Below are positions 24,023 to 37,649 of a DNA stretch of 64,000 nt, piece by piece (the stretch's first letter is position 1; every line of letters starts with the position of its first letter). A model generated the notes under the pieces. The model searched no databases. It was not told the origin of the DNA and worked only from the letters and a program-made list of their open reading frames with translations. The translations under genes and the position numbers were made by a program. Origin of the DNA: Lateolabrax maculatus (Eukaryota; Chordata; Actinopteri; Acropomatiformes; Lateolabracidae); the NCBI GenBank assembly GCA_031216445.1, contig CM062211.1:1066001-1130000 (forward strand), read 5' to 3'.

Positions 24023-24807
24023 CTACTGCAGTCCTGTCTCAGAGAGCAGTTCCTCTGTGTGCATCAGCCCTCTGTTATAAAGACTCAGTTTGTTCCTCAG
24101 TCTCTCCTTGGCTGCATTTTCCACCACACTGAAGTCACCTGAAACATACAAAGCACAGCAACTGATTACTCTCATTAGACATACATAAATGCAAGTGATT
24201 GCACTTTTCAGGATGTTTTCAACATTCCCCTTAGAAGGATGGCTTAATTTAGCTCTTTGAGTATTAACAACACTTACTCTGAGGGCTGTCTGTGTCGCTG
24301 GCGCTGAAGCCGTTGGCCCTGCAGTCCTCACAGGCCAGACCACCTGCCATTGCCGGGCAGCTGCACTGTACAGGCCAGCTGCTGTACAGGTCTGCTGCTG
24401 CCTCGCCGTGAGCGCCCATGACATCGCTCAGGTATGTCACCTCCGACTGGCTGCATTCACAGGGCCCTGCCTGTGTGGGAGAACAATGGGTGCTGTACTG
24501 CTCATTGTGCTCCACGGGAATGGAGGAGGGCTGGCTCTGCTGGGCATTAATAGGGGCTCCAGCATTCAGGCTGTGGGGTTGGTCCAGGCTGTGGGGTTGG
24601 TCGGCAGGGGGGCAGCTAGGTGAAGGAAGCAGCTTGCTCAGATTCAGAAGTACCTGGAGACAGTTATGATTTGACACATTTATCTTACACACTTTACTTA
24701 AATGGTTACAGCAGCAGAATAATAATACAGAAAAACCTACAAGTGACCAAACATTAGTGGAGAAGGATGTGTAACCACAGTATATATGTGTGTGTCTGTG
24801 TATATGT

Positions 24808-24848
<41 letters not shown>

Positions 24849-27800
24849 ATAGTGCTACACCCAGAAATTGGTTATTTTTCTTTAATGAATGTGAGTGATT
24901 GTATATAACCAAAAGGTCAGGAATTAACTTTTAGTGCTCACATTCTCCATGTTTGGTCTGCTGCGGTGGTGGCTAGCAGTGCAGTCCAGGGCCAGACCCA
25001 GAAGGCTGAGGGCCTCAGCAGTTGGCCACCGACCGGCCGCCATATCCAAAAACCTCAGACAAGAGCGCACACCGCCGCTTTCCTCCACCTCTGTGACTAG
25101 CAAATCTCTCTGACAGAGCAGACCAACAGACAGAGAGGGACAGAGAGCATGTGGTCGGTAAGTACGGCACATAGCAAGGGCCTACCACTCTGATGTGCAT
25201 AAATCATAAATAAACATACATAAATCATTAAGCGAGTTGCTGTCAGGCTTTATAATGTATTATGAAAAGACATCAAATTGACAGTCAGAGAGCATGAAAC
25301 TGTATGTATGATCAAAACGGTTGGAAAGTAATCATAGCATACCATTAGTGTAGTCACTATACTGAAATTGCCAACTTCAATAAAGTTGTTAAATTATGGA
25401 TATTTCATACTACATAAAATGAGTCTGCATGGTAATGGATCAGCCAGACCACATTTGAAGATTGTGGAGAGAGTGAGGGCACTTATTAATATGAGGTATG
25501 AATACAAAGGCCAGTAGTCAGGTGTCATCATCCAGATAATGTATCCAGTCACCAAAAACTAAAATTGATCAGCTTTATAAAGACAGGATTTATCGCAAAG
25601 CAGCTGTGAGTATTTACTGCAACAGATTGTAAAGATGTTCTCTTGTGTCTGGTACATCAGTGTATAAAACCTCTGACTGCTGTTGTTAAGACATCATCAT
25701 CATATATTATGTAGCATATGGAAAGGGCTTCTTCAGTCTTAAGTTACAAGTCCAGCTTCAGCGTTGACTCACCAGAGGTGTTTGTTTAGGTACGTCCTCT
25801 AAGACCTTCCGTCCCGTTACGGTTTCCATTATAACCTGAGAGCAAGCAAACTGTAATTATTGACAATGAAAAAAGTGTGAATGATGTTTCCATATGAAAT
25901 CATATTGCCTTTTTTATTACAGTAACTTAACTTTACTTATACTATATAAACAACACATATTTCATAACTCCATATTTAGATGCAAGGTGCACTACTTGAT
26001 TTTTGGTGGAAAGTAATTAAGTGCATCTACTCCAGTACTGCACAAGTTTTACTCCACTATATGTATTTGACAGCTATAATTACTCATTATTTAGCTAAAT
26101 AAGATTCTAGATGCAAAAGAAGAGCTCACTCTGTAATATGTGATGCACTGATGTAGTGATACTATTAATGTACTACTAAATAATAATATATATCTCTCTA
26201 TCTCTCTGTATGTCTCTCTCTATCTGTCTCTCTCTAGATATATATAATAAGTGCTGCTTACATGTTGATGCACCTGCAAAAGTAATCTAGCGATATCATC
26301 TTTAGAAAGATATAACAAGGTACTGTTCTGCATAGTGAGTACTTCTACTTGTGACACACTACATTTTTCAGATAACACCTGTAATTTTACTTCTGTAAAG
26401 TTTAGAATGCAGTTCTTTAACTTGTAGAGAGAGAAGAGCAGAGAATCATCACCCTCAGCGTATTTTAACTCATTGTTTAACTTTACTTTTGGTTCATTCT
26501 CACCGCTCTCATCAACCTAATTTCCCACTGCACACGACACCTGCTCAGCTGCAAACAACAGACAGACACAGAGCAGAACATAGTGGAGCACTGAGCAGCT
26601 TAAGAGTCAGATATTTCCCTCAGGAGTTTGAGGAGGCTAAAAAAATAAAAAGAGCTAAAAGAGTGAATTTTGCACAAACCTGACTCCAAGTAAATGATAA
26701 TGTTGCTCTGTGTCTGAGGGATGTGTAAATAGGCATCAGTTTTGTTAAAGTTTGTTAATGCAGGTTACAGCTTTTTACACTTGTTAAGTAACATTTCCCT
26801 ATAGGAGTTCACTTTTTCAAAACTGTTCACACAGTCAGCACAGCGGACTTCAGTTTGGACTAAACTGTGGATCACTTCTCATTGCTTTGACACAAAATGC
26901 ACTCAGTGACAACATCTTTCAAATTTCTTATCATTCCTTCTCATGAACTGTTTTCTCACTCAGACTCAACCACCATCCTTGATGACCTCTAGGATAGACT
27001 TGTGCAAGGTGAGTACAGGGGGCAGGTGAGGCAGAATCCAGGACATTTTGTGATTGTATGGGACGATGTTGTGTTTTCACATTCTCCTCCAGAGTGTTTT
27101 ACAGCCAAAAAGTGAAGTTTTTTTCACCACTGATTATAGCAACACTTAGGTAGTGAATCAAGTAGGGAGCGCACATTTAAGTTAAGCTAAGTGTATATGA
27201 TGTTGTTACTATTACCATTCCAAAGCTGTAGACATCCAGGCTGAAGGACAGCTTCTCATCTCGGATGTAGTCCTCGGGGAGGTATCCCAGGTTGCTGTAG
27301 GAACTCGTATCCAGAGTCGTGGTGCCGTAACGATCGGCTGAATGAGGACGGAGACGAGCCAACCCAAAGTCAGACAGCATGGGCTGCAGGGCATCATCCA
27401 AGAGTATGTTAGCACTGTGCAGAGAAGCCATACAGACAACTGTTGAACTTTATAGACAGCAGAGACACACAGGACAGGTGGAAGAGAAGGGGACAGTGGA
27501 GGTCCTAAAGTCCACAATGCTACACGTGTATGGTATAAGTTTAACTGTGAGATTCTCTGTCGTTTACACGACCAAATAACTAGTTAGCTCCCAGCCTGAA
27601 ACTGAACTGTTTGTAAATCTCTTTGACGAAATAGAATATACGTATGTCTGACGTCCAACACCTTGCATCAAAAATGATTCGTAACATCTTCTAGCTGGAT
27701 AGAAAAGTCGTAAAGCGACATCAATTCTTAAATGACAAGCACAATAGCATCTCTTTATGAAATAGTGAGATTTTCAGTGGAAAAACAATGCTTCCTACAG

Positions 27801-30800
27801 CATCCGTGTTAGCAAAATGAGTGTGCGTTTGGCGGCTTGTACCTGGAGATGTTACCACAGATCACTGGGCAGGGCTGGGCTGTGTGGAGGTGATGCAAGG
27901 CCTTTGCGATACCCTTGATGATGGTGAGACGCTCTTGCCAGGACAGAGGGGGCTCTCCATCCTGTACAGTGTCAAGCATTTTGGATATGACACAAACATA
28001 TGCTTTTAAAAAGCTTAAATTAGCCAAACTAACAAAGTAACTAACTTAAAGTCCTGGAAAAGTAGATGTAAAAAACCTTCACAGACCACCGAGTGGGAAT
28101 GACATAAGGACCAGACATGACAAGCACAGCATGGCACCTGAAGCTGTAAAATAATTGGCCAATCAGATCAGGTCCTACCATCTCAATAAACATACATTTT
28201 AATGTCCTCAGAGAAAATCCTCTTTGTTCTAAAGTTCTACATTTTTTCCTAATAAAAGCCTTTAACTTGTGCAAGTGCAAAACCACTGTTTGTGTGTGTA
28301 GACTTGTGTACTATAAGTTCACTTCCTGTTTCCTGATACTGAAATGATTACCTAAGCCCTTTCACACATCCACTGCTACACTGAAATTGTCCGGACATTC
28401 TGTAGCAGCAAGCTGTGTTTCACATGTTGTGGTTTTCCCTATTTCTCCTCGATCAAGCTTCAGTAAATATTGAAATATTGACACTTTTTCTGTCTCAACC
28501 AACATCAACTGTTTTGCTCTGTCTTGGTAAAGAAATCACACACAGAAACACACCAAAGACAACAGAAGGCCGGCAGGTGTAAATAAATTACTGATACCTG
28601 ATGGTGTAGTCTGTGGAATAGCGATCCATTGGGGAGATAAGGGTAGACCAGACAGTAGCGGCCCTCATCAGAAAAACAGCACAACAACTCTAAGATATTT
28701 GGATGTTGGTACCTGTTAACACATCAACACACAAAATATCAAACACACTCTCAGATAAACAAAGAAAGATATTTTGAGAGTAAGGATTGACACTTACAAA
28801 TGATGCATTTCCATTTCTTTTCTGAAGATATCCCACAGCTTCTTCCAGGATGTCTTAGTTACCTGAAGAATGATGAAAGGAATACATTTCAGTTAGAAGC
28901 TCTTTGTAACAGTCAACACCCTAACATTTAATGGCCCATTGTACATGAGTATAAGGAATATAAACTTCATCTATATACAGTAGGTACATATATAGACAAA
29001 AATTCAGCACAGAATATCAATTTTTTTAAGTTTTGAAAAATTTAAGATTTTATTAAAAGCTGAAGCAATTTACAAGTTTCAAATGTAGTTTGCTCAGTGA
29101 GCTTCCTCCTTGATCAAACTGAGCTAGATGGAGTGAAAAACTAGTAAGTGTAAAACCTTTTGTTAAGATTATTTTGTGAAAACTGAACTGAAGGGACTTT
29201 CACGCTGAAAAAGCCACAGTGTCACTGAAGTCAGATTTCCATCCAAGTGTAGCACCTTTTTTTTTTTTTTTTTTTCAACTGAATTTCGAGAAAATCTCAA
29301 AAAAATGCAGCCAACAATCAAACAATAATCCAACAAGTAGCATTAGGATAGCAAGCTAGATAAAATGTTAGTCCTAAATAATAGTAACAGACAATTCTGT
29401 TAGATGTAAACCATGCAGATCGCCAATATAAATAAATGATATGGTAAGATAGCTAATAGGCTAGTAGAGGCTATGTAGGCTATTCTACGCATTAGATAAC
29501 TGTTTAAGCACCTCAGACGGAGAAAAACAATGTGAAAAACGTGATGAAAATATGGCATTTATGTAGCTCTTGGAAGGTGCATTTTTTGAACTTTTGGGTT
29601 AAACACATCCCTGACAATCACCTGTTTAAAAAGCTTCACTGCAAATGTTTTATTTCCCATCTGCGCTCTGTAGACATCAGACATGTGGCCCTCTGCAACT
29701 CTCATTTCATGATGAAAATCTCTGGTTCCTTCTATGATGTCTTGAAAAGTGATTCTGGGTGGCTGGTTTTCTCCAGAGTTTACTTGAATGCAGAGACAGA
29801 CAATAAAAACTGTGTCATTCTCGCTAATTCACACACACACTTAAAAATCACACATGGCAAGTCAGAATTGAACCGCAGCCTGAATCATAGTGCAAAGGGA
29901 AATTCCACCCAAATTACATTTTACTGATGCATGATAACAATTATTTAAATAACCCATTAAAATGTTCACTTTACTTACTGGGACATAATGATTGACTTGA
30001 AGAACTCGCCTCTAGTTGGAAGGAATCCTTATGAGAGAAAATCCAGACAGTATGGTCATTTATTCTTTTTACTGCCATACAGGCTGCTTCCTGTCTGAAG
30101 ACTAAACACATTCAGTGGAACAGACAATTGTACCTTCACTGTAGCTGCTGACATCGTCCCTGTGGACTCTGCATGCTGATTGCTGGCTGGCAAAGGTGAC
30201 TCTGAAATAGAAAGATGGCCCAAATATTCAATCTTATATTAAGTTCTGTTTCCTGTGATACCTGGAACAACATGGTTTCATGACATCAGACATGCACACA
30301 AAGAGGAACCAAGAAAGGGCTTTATATATCACTATGTGATATAATTTCCCTCTAACACTCATTCAGTCTTGTATTAACTTTAAAGTATATGAAACCAATC
30401 TCCACAATAACTCCTACAATAATTAAAAAGTTGTAAGAGTTTCATTTACTGCCGCACTTCATCATGTAAAAAGAGATCACAGCATGACTTACAAGCCATC
30501 GTCTTTTCAACGATGTTATAAGAGCTGTATTGTGTACTGATACTGAGAGGGACTAACTGATAGGCTTAATGCCACTTATCAACTTCCTGGCTAGCAGTGA
30601 TAGTGCTGCGGCTTCACCTAAGAGTTTTTCCATTAGTGGTACTGAGACTTTTGTTTACATCACCAACGCAAATGATTCAATTAGATAGCCTGCTAAGTTT
30701 ATAGCAGATTTGGAGTCCACTAGCTTAGTTAATATGCCCAGACAGGGAAATATTCACAGTGCAGACATCAGACTGATAGCCAAGTCTACTAAATTGAGTC

Positions 30801-33800
30801 TCCCTTCCTACAGCGTATTACTCACAAGTTCTCTTTTAAATCTGCCTTTGGGGCCTGTCATGCCACTGAAATGTGACTTATTAAAAGGGTTGAATCATCT
30901 TCTGCTACAATGAATTCAGATTCCACTTCTGTGGAAATGTGGCATTTGACATCATATATCATAGATTACTGTATACTCTAAACTTTTAGTTAGTTGCCTA
31001 TTCTGTCATTACCTCAGGCCTTTTACTTGCAACCTTTATCCTTCTGGCATGTTGGTCTCAGTCTCAGTTAATTTATTATACTACACATTACTGGGTACTT
31101 ACTAGTTCATGTTTGTCCTGTTGAGAATACTGTAAACTTTCTGATGTGTGGATGTATATAACTGGTTGTCTTTCATATTTTTTTTGCATTTTTTTCTGTT
31201 TCATATTGTCCTTATTCAAATGTTCTTCTAAATGTGTTTTATGATGACCCTGATGAAGGCCCCAAGCTGAGTCACATTGGTCTTACAAAGTTCTTCTATA
31301 CACTTCAAGAGTTTGATCTCTTCAGTGTGATTGGCTGTGAAATGCATATCGGGTACATCCAATTCACCAAATAGGATGCTATAATTCATATACAGTTCTC
31401 ATTCAATTTTCATACAGTTTACAATTTAAAACCTTTAAAAGCCTCCACACAATCCTACCTTGGATCCACTTAACTTGACAGAATAAATATTGTGCAGAGG
31501 AAGTTATGTTGTGATACCAGTGGATCTGGTGCCAGCCAGATGTGACTGAGCCACGTTAATTACAGAGCCAAAGAGGACTGAGCACACTGATTGATTTGCA
31601 GCCATTAATTATGAAAACAGACAAAGGTTGTTTGACACTACTGGCCCCCTTTCCATTCTAAATACATTTTTTTTCACTTTTACTTCTCTTTTTCAGGAAC
31701 GCCATGCTCACACAAAGGTACACACCTCCATCATTAACAAAAAAATTTCAGGACACATTTTCACAGCAAAACACATTCAAGAAGAACATAAGTAAAATCT
31801 GCTCAAAAGACAAAAAAAGAATGCTGTTTGAAAGTCTCGACTAGTGGTTAAAAACTCATGTGCAGATACAGCCTTGTGTTACCTACACAATGATCCCAAG
31901 TAGTTGCACACAGTAAGGTATGCAGATTTTTAACTGTAAAGGAAAAAAGCACTGTCACCAGCCAATACCTTAAATTTAATTCCCAGAACCGCTATGCAGA
32001 GAGAAATAACAGATACAGTCCATCCCTTTTTTCTGCCAGGACCACAATGATTTAGTAAGCGATGATCCATGTAAAGCTGTGCTGGCAATGAAAACTAATG
32101 CAGTTTCACAATCTGCCTCTCTGTTCCTCCCTTCAGCCACATTCTTTCTTCCTCAAAACCACTGATTGCCACTCCCTACCTGTCCTAACTGCCTGCAGCC
32201 GTGACAGGCGCAGGATGGTCACTAATTGGCGATCCCACTGACACTCTTCGAATCAAACATTGACTGTACATTACCAAGTAGGACGAGGCGTAGCCCAATA
32301 TAAGCTGTAATTTGAACACATACCCTCTGCTCAATCAGAATCTAGAATATTTAAGATGTGCTATGCAAATAAAAAAGTAAATGATGTAATCATTACACTT
32401 TGCACTACGCATGGGCTGGTTTGTGGTTTCATCACATACTTCGGTTTGAAAAAGTCAAAAAAATTCCCAACGTACCTCCACGACGGTATAAGCTGCCCCC
32501 CCAACCCCCCCCCCCCCCCCCCCCCCACATGATAACCTCCTAACTAAAGAACCCAGAAGTGCAGGGTAATCCCCCAGGTCGCGTGCAGAGGAACAACTCC
32601 CTCCAACAAGCCCAGTACTGAGCTCAGTCAAACGATCAGCTGTGTACAACCCATATATCCTGGCCGAAGGAGGTAAACCCCCAGAAAAAACATAAAATGT
32701 TAACATACAAAACATACTATAACCCCCAACATACTGTTAACATACAACATTTACTAATGTTCCAAATGTTCCTTATTAAAAATAACACTTTTTTTCAGTG
32801 GAAAAAAATGTGTAACATTAATTTATTTTTCAGAGATTTTACAACAACATATTTTAGATGTGTGGAATACTGCCATATTGTGTTTTTTTGCCTATGGTTA
32901 TCATAACGTCAAAATCTCATACCGGCCCATGTGTACATTGCACTCGCTTTTAATTGTTTGTAACTGACCTTGAGCTTGACCCTGGAAGAGCTGCAGGGCC
33001 CTGTGGTGGCCCATGTCCTGCAGCACCTTAAGCAGGTCCCGCACCCTTGGGAGCTGTTGTGCCCAGGACCACAGCAGCTCCCTAGTGGGACTCCGGCCTG
33101 CTGCCTCCACGCGCTCCAACATGCGAACTTCTAACAAGCTGGGGACAATTTGGACCGCTGGAGTCCAAAACATATGGACAGAAAAAAATGTCAAATTAAG
33201 CTTACGGAGGAAAGCAGTGTGTACATAAAAATATAAGAATGCAGCATTATCCATCCCTTTCCTTCACCCACATCTTAGAGTTACACATGTTAACAGGCAA
33301 ATATGGATGACTTGATGTTGCTTCCACAGTCTTATTAACCACCAAAGAAAATAATCATTGTATAATAATGTGCAACATTAGCCTGGGAATCAGATGAATC
33401 TGCAGACATGTTTTATTTGCTCATGGCAGAGTCTGGTCCCCTCTCCCATTCAAACTGATTTCCTTGGTACTGGCAGCACCATTGTGTCGGGCTAACCAAT
33501 CACAAGTGTTTATCTAGTATAAGGCGGGTTTAATATGATGACTGACAGATCCAGGCATCTTTTTATCATCATTTTATTTGTATAGCGCCAAATCATAACA
33601 AAAGTTATCTCAAGATGCTTTTCACATAGAGCAGGTCTAGACCATACTCTTTAAAATATTATTTACAGAGACCCAACAGTTCCCACCATGAGCAAGCACT
33701 TGGCGACAGTGGCGAGGAAAAATTCCCTTTTAACAGGTAGAAACCTCGAGCAGAACCAGGCTCTGGGTGGGCGACCATCTGCATCGACCGAGTTGGGTTG

Positions 33801-35434
33801 AAAGTGGAGGAGAGAGGGGGAGAGGGGAGACAGAACAGGAGGACAGACAACGAATCAGACTAATAATAATAACAACTGCAGCAGTGAGTGTGGAGCAGGA
33901 ACATGGGGGCAGTAGATATTAATATCAATCACAGATCCAGACCCTACTGGTCCAGAGGCACAAACACCTGCATAAAGTAAGAAGGCAAAAAAGCACAAGA
34001 ACTACCGGGAAGAAGTGGAGTTAGTAATGTGTATTAGTGGGATAGGAATGCGTACAGATAGAGAGGGAGAGGAGGAGAGAGAAGCTCAGTGCGTCCTAGG
34101 AAGTCCCCCGGCAGTCTAAGCCTATAACAGCATAACTAAGGGATGGTTCAGGACTCACCCTAGCCAGCCCTAACTATAAGCTTTATCAAAAAGGAACGTT
34201 TTTAGCATACTCTTAAACGAAGAGAGGGTGTCTGCCTCCCGAACCCAAATTGGGAGCTGGTTCCACAGAAGAGGAGCTTGATAACTAAAGGCTCTGGCTC
34301 CCATTCTACTTTTAGAGACTTTAGGTTCCACAAGTAACCCTGCATTCTGTGAGCGTAATGCTCTAGTGGGGTAATACGGTACTATCAGCTCTTTAAGATA
34401 TGATGGTGCCTGACCAATAAGAGCTTTGTAAGTGAGGAGGACGACCTTAAATTCTATTCTAGATTTCACAGGGAGCCAGTGCAGAGAAGCTAATATTGGA
34501 GAAATATGTTCTCTTTTGCTAGTTCCTGTCAGTACACGTGCAGCTGCATTCTGGATCTCTAAAAACTCTAAAAAACGATTCTAAAAGAAGTACAAACAAC
34601 TGCACTTAAACTTTATGTTGATAAGAAATATGTGTTTGCCGTACTTCTGACAGGACGAACCGTACGACACTACAGCACTTCAAGGCTCTGACTGGATGTC
34701 TCCGACAGTCGATAACGCCCCTTGGAGAGGTTCTAGACTAATAAGCGTTTGCCACACTCACTTCTCTCATTACATTTAATATTATAGCCTTGTCTTTATT
34801 AGTGAAAACATATCAATTGTATTATTAATTAGTTCACATATTTGTTTTTCATATCAAAAGATGAATTGTAAACATGTATTTCAAGTAATCTGTAAGTTAT
34901 GAAGGAAGATTTGCCCTCCTTCTCCCCCATGTGTTTCAGTAAATCAAATGCAGGTCAAATTCTACGATTTAAAAAAAAAATCTGTTATTTTACTTCCTTT
35001 TCTTAAAAGATGGCACATGGCTGTTTTGGCATTTTGTTTCAACATGATAAAGGTCTTTATAAAGGTCTACACACTGTAAATCAGGGCTTTGGACATGAGC
35101 TCTGTAAGTCAACTGATGACGTTTAACTTGATGTGATGAAGATAAAAACGATCTTAACTGATCTGATCAAACTCTACTGTTATTTATTTAACATAAACAG
35201 CTTCCTGTTGCTGACAGGAAAGCTCCCCCCGTCAGTGCAGCTGACGGGCTCATCTCTCAGGCTGCGGTCGGCTGGAATCAGTCAAGCCGTCCCCGCCCGC
35301 CCCAACAACAACAACAACAACTCTTCCTCACCGAGTCCGCGCCATCCCAGCCTGTCGCTGCCGCTGTCCATAATCCTACAGAATCTCTCGAGGACCGCCG
35401 GGGGGACGTCGTACAGGTAGGTGGAGGAGTCCAT
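24023..35434 (-). CDS. irak3: Interleukin-1 receptor-associated kinase 3 (IRAK-M), 13 coding exons
   Basis: Pseudokinase that damps TLR/IL-1 receptor signalling at the Myddosome. Coding exons: 35332-35434, 32969-33157, 30134-30201, 29979-30027, 29622-29782, 28798-28862, 28598-28712, 27843-27961, 27216-27414, 25773-25835, 24942-25109, 24278-24653, 24023-24138. The joined frame gives 596 aa, the human length. The death domain (about 8-97) carries TRELLWSWAQ and KVLQDMGHHRA, as in human. Exon 5 has FQDIIEGTRDF and the ATP-site lysine K186 (AVKLFK). The HRD triad is replaced by C285-G286-N287 and the usual Lys two residues on by Ser, so phosphotransfer should fail. DFG is intact at 305-307. The tail keeps ECSQSEVTYLS, close to the human ECSQSEV motif. 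Exons 3 and 4 encode a poorly conserved linker and are the least certain. Confidence 0.94.
24781..24846. repeat. TG/CA microsatellite with self-complementary halves
   Basis: A TATGTGTGTGTCTGTG segment is followed by (CA)n, so the two halves can pair. It lies in the irak3 intron between exons 11 and 12. Confidence 0.85.
29255..29276. repeat. Poly-T run
   Basis: A run of about 20 T in the irak3 intron between exons 5 and 6. It could be the tail of an antisense retrotransposed piece, but nothing beside it identifies one. Confidence 0.8.
32496..32526. repeat. Poly-C run
   Basis: A long C homopolymer, broken by AA and A near its left end, in irak3 intron 2. It is hard to sequence accurately, so its length here may be imprecise. 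Confidence 0.85.
33375..34750 (-). mobile_element. hAT-like MITE interrupted by an L2 LINE
   Basis: The left part (33375-33555) is the reverse complement of about 37195-37360, and the right part (about 34575-34750) is the reverse complement of about 36930-37105. It is therefore one inverted copy of the 36913-37360 element. An L2 fragment of about 1 kb (33565-34557) sits in the middle and replaces roughly 90 bp. The visible end begins TAGCCTGGGA. It lies in irak3 intron 1. Matches were found by eye. Confidence 0.65.
33565..34557 (-). mobile_element. L2-type LINE, 5'-truncated copy 2 (irak3 intron 1)
   Basis: The copy has the same 3' tail as copies 1 and 3 and a minus-strand frame (34170-34469) ending FLFDKAYS, the usual L2 ORF2 C-terminus. 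Homology stops at CTGGATC near 34557. It is a dead, truncated insertion lying in the same orientation as irak3. Confidence 0.85.
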
Positions 35435-35620
35435 CTGGATGGCGGCTGTGGCAGGAGCGCTCTGGTCCAGACCCGCAGCGCTGCGGCTCCGTGTTGCTCT
35501 AACACGGAAACTCCCTCCGCCCGCTCACGCACACGCTACATGACGGCCGATGAGGTCATCACCTGGTTAGTCAACACCGTGGATGGACACATGACGTCAG
35601 GCAGGGAAGAAAAACCCCGA
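35435..35620 (-). promoter_or_regulatory. irak3: irak3 promoter region with a palindromic CRE
   Basis: GC-rich DNA directly upstream of the irak3 start. A perfect TGACGTCA, the full palindromic cAMP response element bound by CREB/ATF proteins, lies at 35592-35599, about 160 bases before the ATG. No TATA box is clear. Function is inferred from the motif alone. Confidence 0.5.
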
Positions 35621-36912
35621 AGTTACAGCTGTGCAGACACCCCGAGCTGTCACTCCAGCCGGTGCTGCTTTTCTGTTGTTACATTGGATTTTATTATACC
35701 CACACTCACTATTTTATGTCTCTTAGATTATTAAGTCTTAGATACTAATCTGATTTTTCTTCCCCCGCTTGTGAATTCCTTTATACATATTTTTCTATAC
35801 ATATGTAACCATATTTATTGTACACATTACATTTGGGGTTACTGAAGTTGTTTTGAATTTCTGAATTTTGTGTTGATTAAGCTGTGAGTTGTACTGTGTA
35901 CATTATATATTTTAGTAGGAATATTTCAATCAGTACTTTATTTGCATATATAGCACTTTAATAATTTACTTTATATATTTTCATGTGTAACATTTAAGTT
36001 GCTTCTTCATGTCCCCTTAACTATATGAGTTCATTAGTTTCTACCGGCCATTGTTTACGAGGGACAGGTATGAGTGTAACAGGGTGGAGTGAGAAGTCTG
36101 CTGTGAACCCCAACAGGTACTGTACTGTCTTAATGTTATGGTGGTGATTAAATGAAGATTAAAGAAGAGTGTATAAAGAAAAATTGTAGCCTGCTTATTA
36201 CCCATAGCCCAGAAGGATTGGGAAACTCTACCAACCAAAAAAAAGAGGGTTACACATATATGAGAGAGCACTGAGATCCAACAACTGCTTCCTGTGATTA
36301 TTGTGCTTATAAAAATAAAAGAACTGAATGTTGTTTCTACCACAGAGGGCACTTTTGCAGCGTTTTTGTTTTATCATGGCACCACCAGTGAGGAGAAGAG
36401 GGGATATCTTTGCCCTGTCTGACATTTCCACTGCTCACATAGTATACTTGTAGTTAGAAAATGCACCCTGGGCCCCGCAAACCTCACTTAAGTCTCTACA
36501 GAAACCTGCAATCTGTCTATCTTTGGGCACCTGCTCTTCCTCCTATGAAGGAGTCACTCCAAGACCAAATGTCTGACTTGTGAAATGTCGTCCTCTGGTG
36601 GGCACACCGCTGTTGTAAGGTCTCGCCCTTGCACTCAGTAGCTGGTCCTGTCCTGAAGCTTTCTTCCCACCTGCTTTGCAGCACCCTGTCACACAGGCGC
36701 AGAACTTCAAACATCGAGTCCCTTTGTGGCTTGAGAGAACATGGTGACCTCTTGCCACAAGGGTTGGTACTGCACCTGCACTCATGTGAGTACTGGTCTG
36801 ATGTTCCCCCAGGTATCTCCTGAGAGCATCTAGTAGGTGAAAAAAGGGGACTGAGAATGGGCCCTAGTCATCCCCATGACAAATCATTTCTGGGGGACAG
36901 TACATGTGGTAC
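35621..36912. other. Intergenic DNA upstream of irak3
   Basis: No supported gene. Mostly AT-rich to 36450, then a more balanced stretch (36450-36900) that could be an older repeat, which I cannot name. Confidence 0.4.
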
Positions 36913-37360
36913 TAGACTGGCATGGCAATTCGCAAATGCGTATTAGTCTGGAACCTCTCAGTTCATTTTTGATTTCCAAGGGGCGGGGACAACCAATCAG
37001 AGCAATGGAGCGCCGTCCTACCGGACGGTACATCCTGTCAGAAGTTCAGCAAATACATATTTCTTATCAACATAAAGTTTAAGTGCAGTTGTTTGTTCTT
37101 ATTTTAGAGAAAATTTACTGTCCCGTCCATTTAATACTGCCCGCTGAACGGGTGCCACCATATTGGATATTTATAAAGATACCTGAACTGTGCTCGTCTC
37201 TGTCAGTCATTGTATTAAAACCCTCTCCTACTAGATAAATGCTTGTGATCTGTTATCCCTAGAAATCGGCAGAGTAATCAGTTTGAATGGGAGAGGGGCC
37301 AGATGTATCTACCAGAGCAAATTAGCATAAGCTTGCAGATTCGTCTGGTTCCCAGGCTAA
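36913..37360 (+). mobile_element. hAT-like MITE, intact copy with target duplication
   Basis: A non-coding element of about 447 bp. The left end TAGACTGG and right end CCAGGCTAA form imperfect terminal inverted repeats. The direct repeat ATGTGGTACT at 36904-36913 and 37360-37369 brackets it, giving a target duplication of 8-10 bp. TAG-type ends with about 8 bp duplications fit the hAT superfamily. Related copies lie at 1909-2112 and 33375-34750. No transposase is encoded, so it would have needed one in trans. Confidence 0.6.
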
Positions 37361-37649
37361 TGTGGTACTGGTCTGAGGTGGATTCTGGCACCCCTGTGAA
37401 AACACAATTGCAATTACACAAAATAAAATTACTTTGCACAAAAGCTCTCCACAATGTATTAGCGTCCCAGAGGATGGGCATGTAGGGACAACCTCCTGGT
37501 TTACTGGGTGATGGAGACGTGGACCTATGTTTAATGTTGATGCTTGTTCCTGCAATGTCAGTGAAGTTAGTGTGTTTTTTAGTGTGCGTCCGAGCTTCCT
37601 TGCACATCTCCCCACCTGCTATGGCAAGCCGTTTTAACATTTATTAGCT

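Noticed and set aside
23886..24080. Short plus-strand open frame near the irak3 last exon
   Set aside because: It overlaps the irak3 stop region in antisense and has no recognisable domain.
31231..31290. CCTGATGAAGGC-type sequence as a possible retroelement remnant
   Set aside because: The resemblance is to a short motif only, with no flanking coding sequence to support a call.
24023..35434. irak3 considered a pseudogene because the catalytic HRD is missing
   Set aside because: Loss of HRD is normal for IRAK-M. All 13 exons join without a stop or frameshift to 596 aa.
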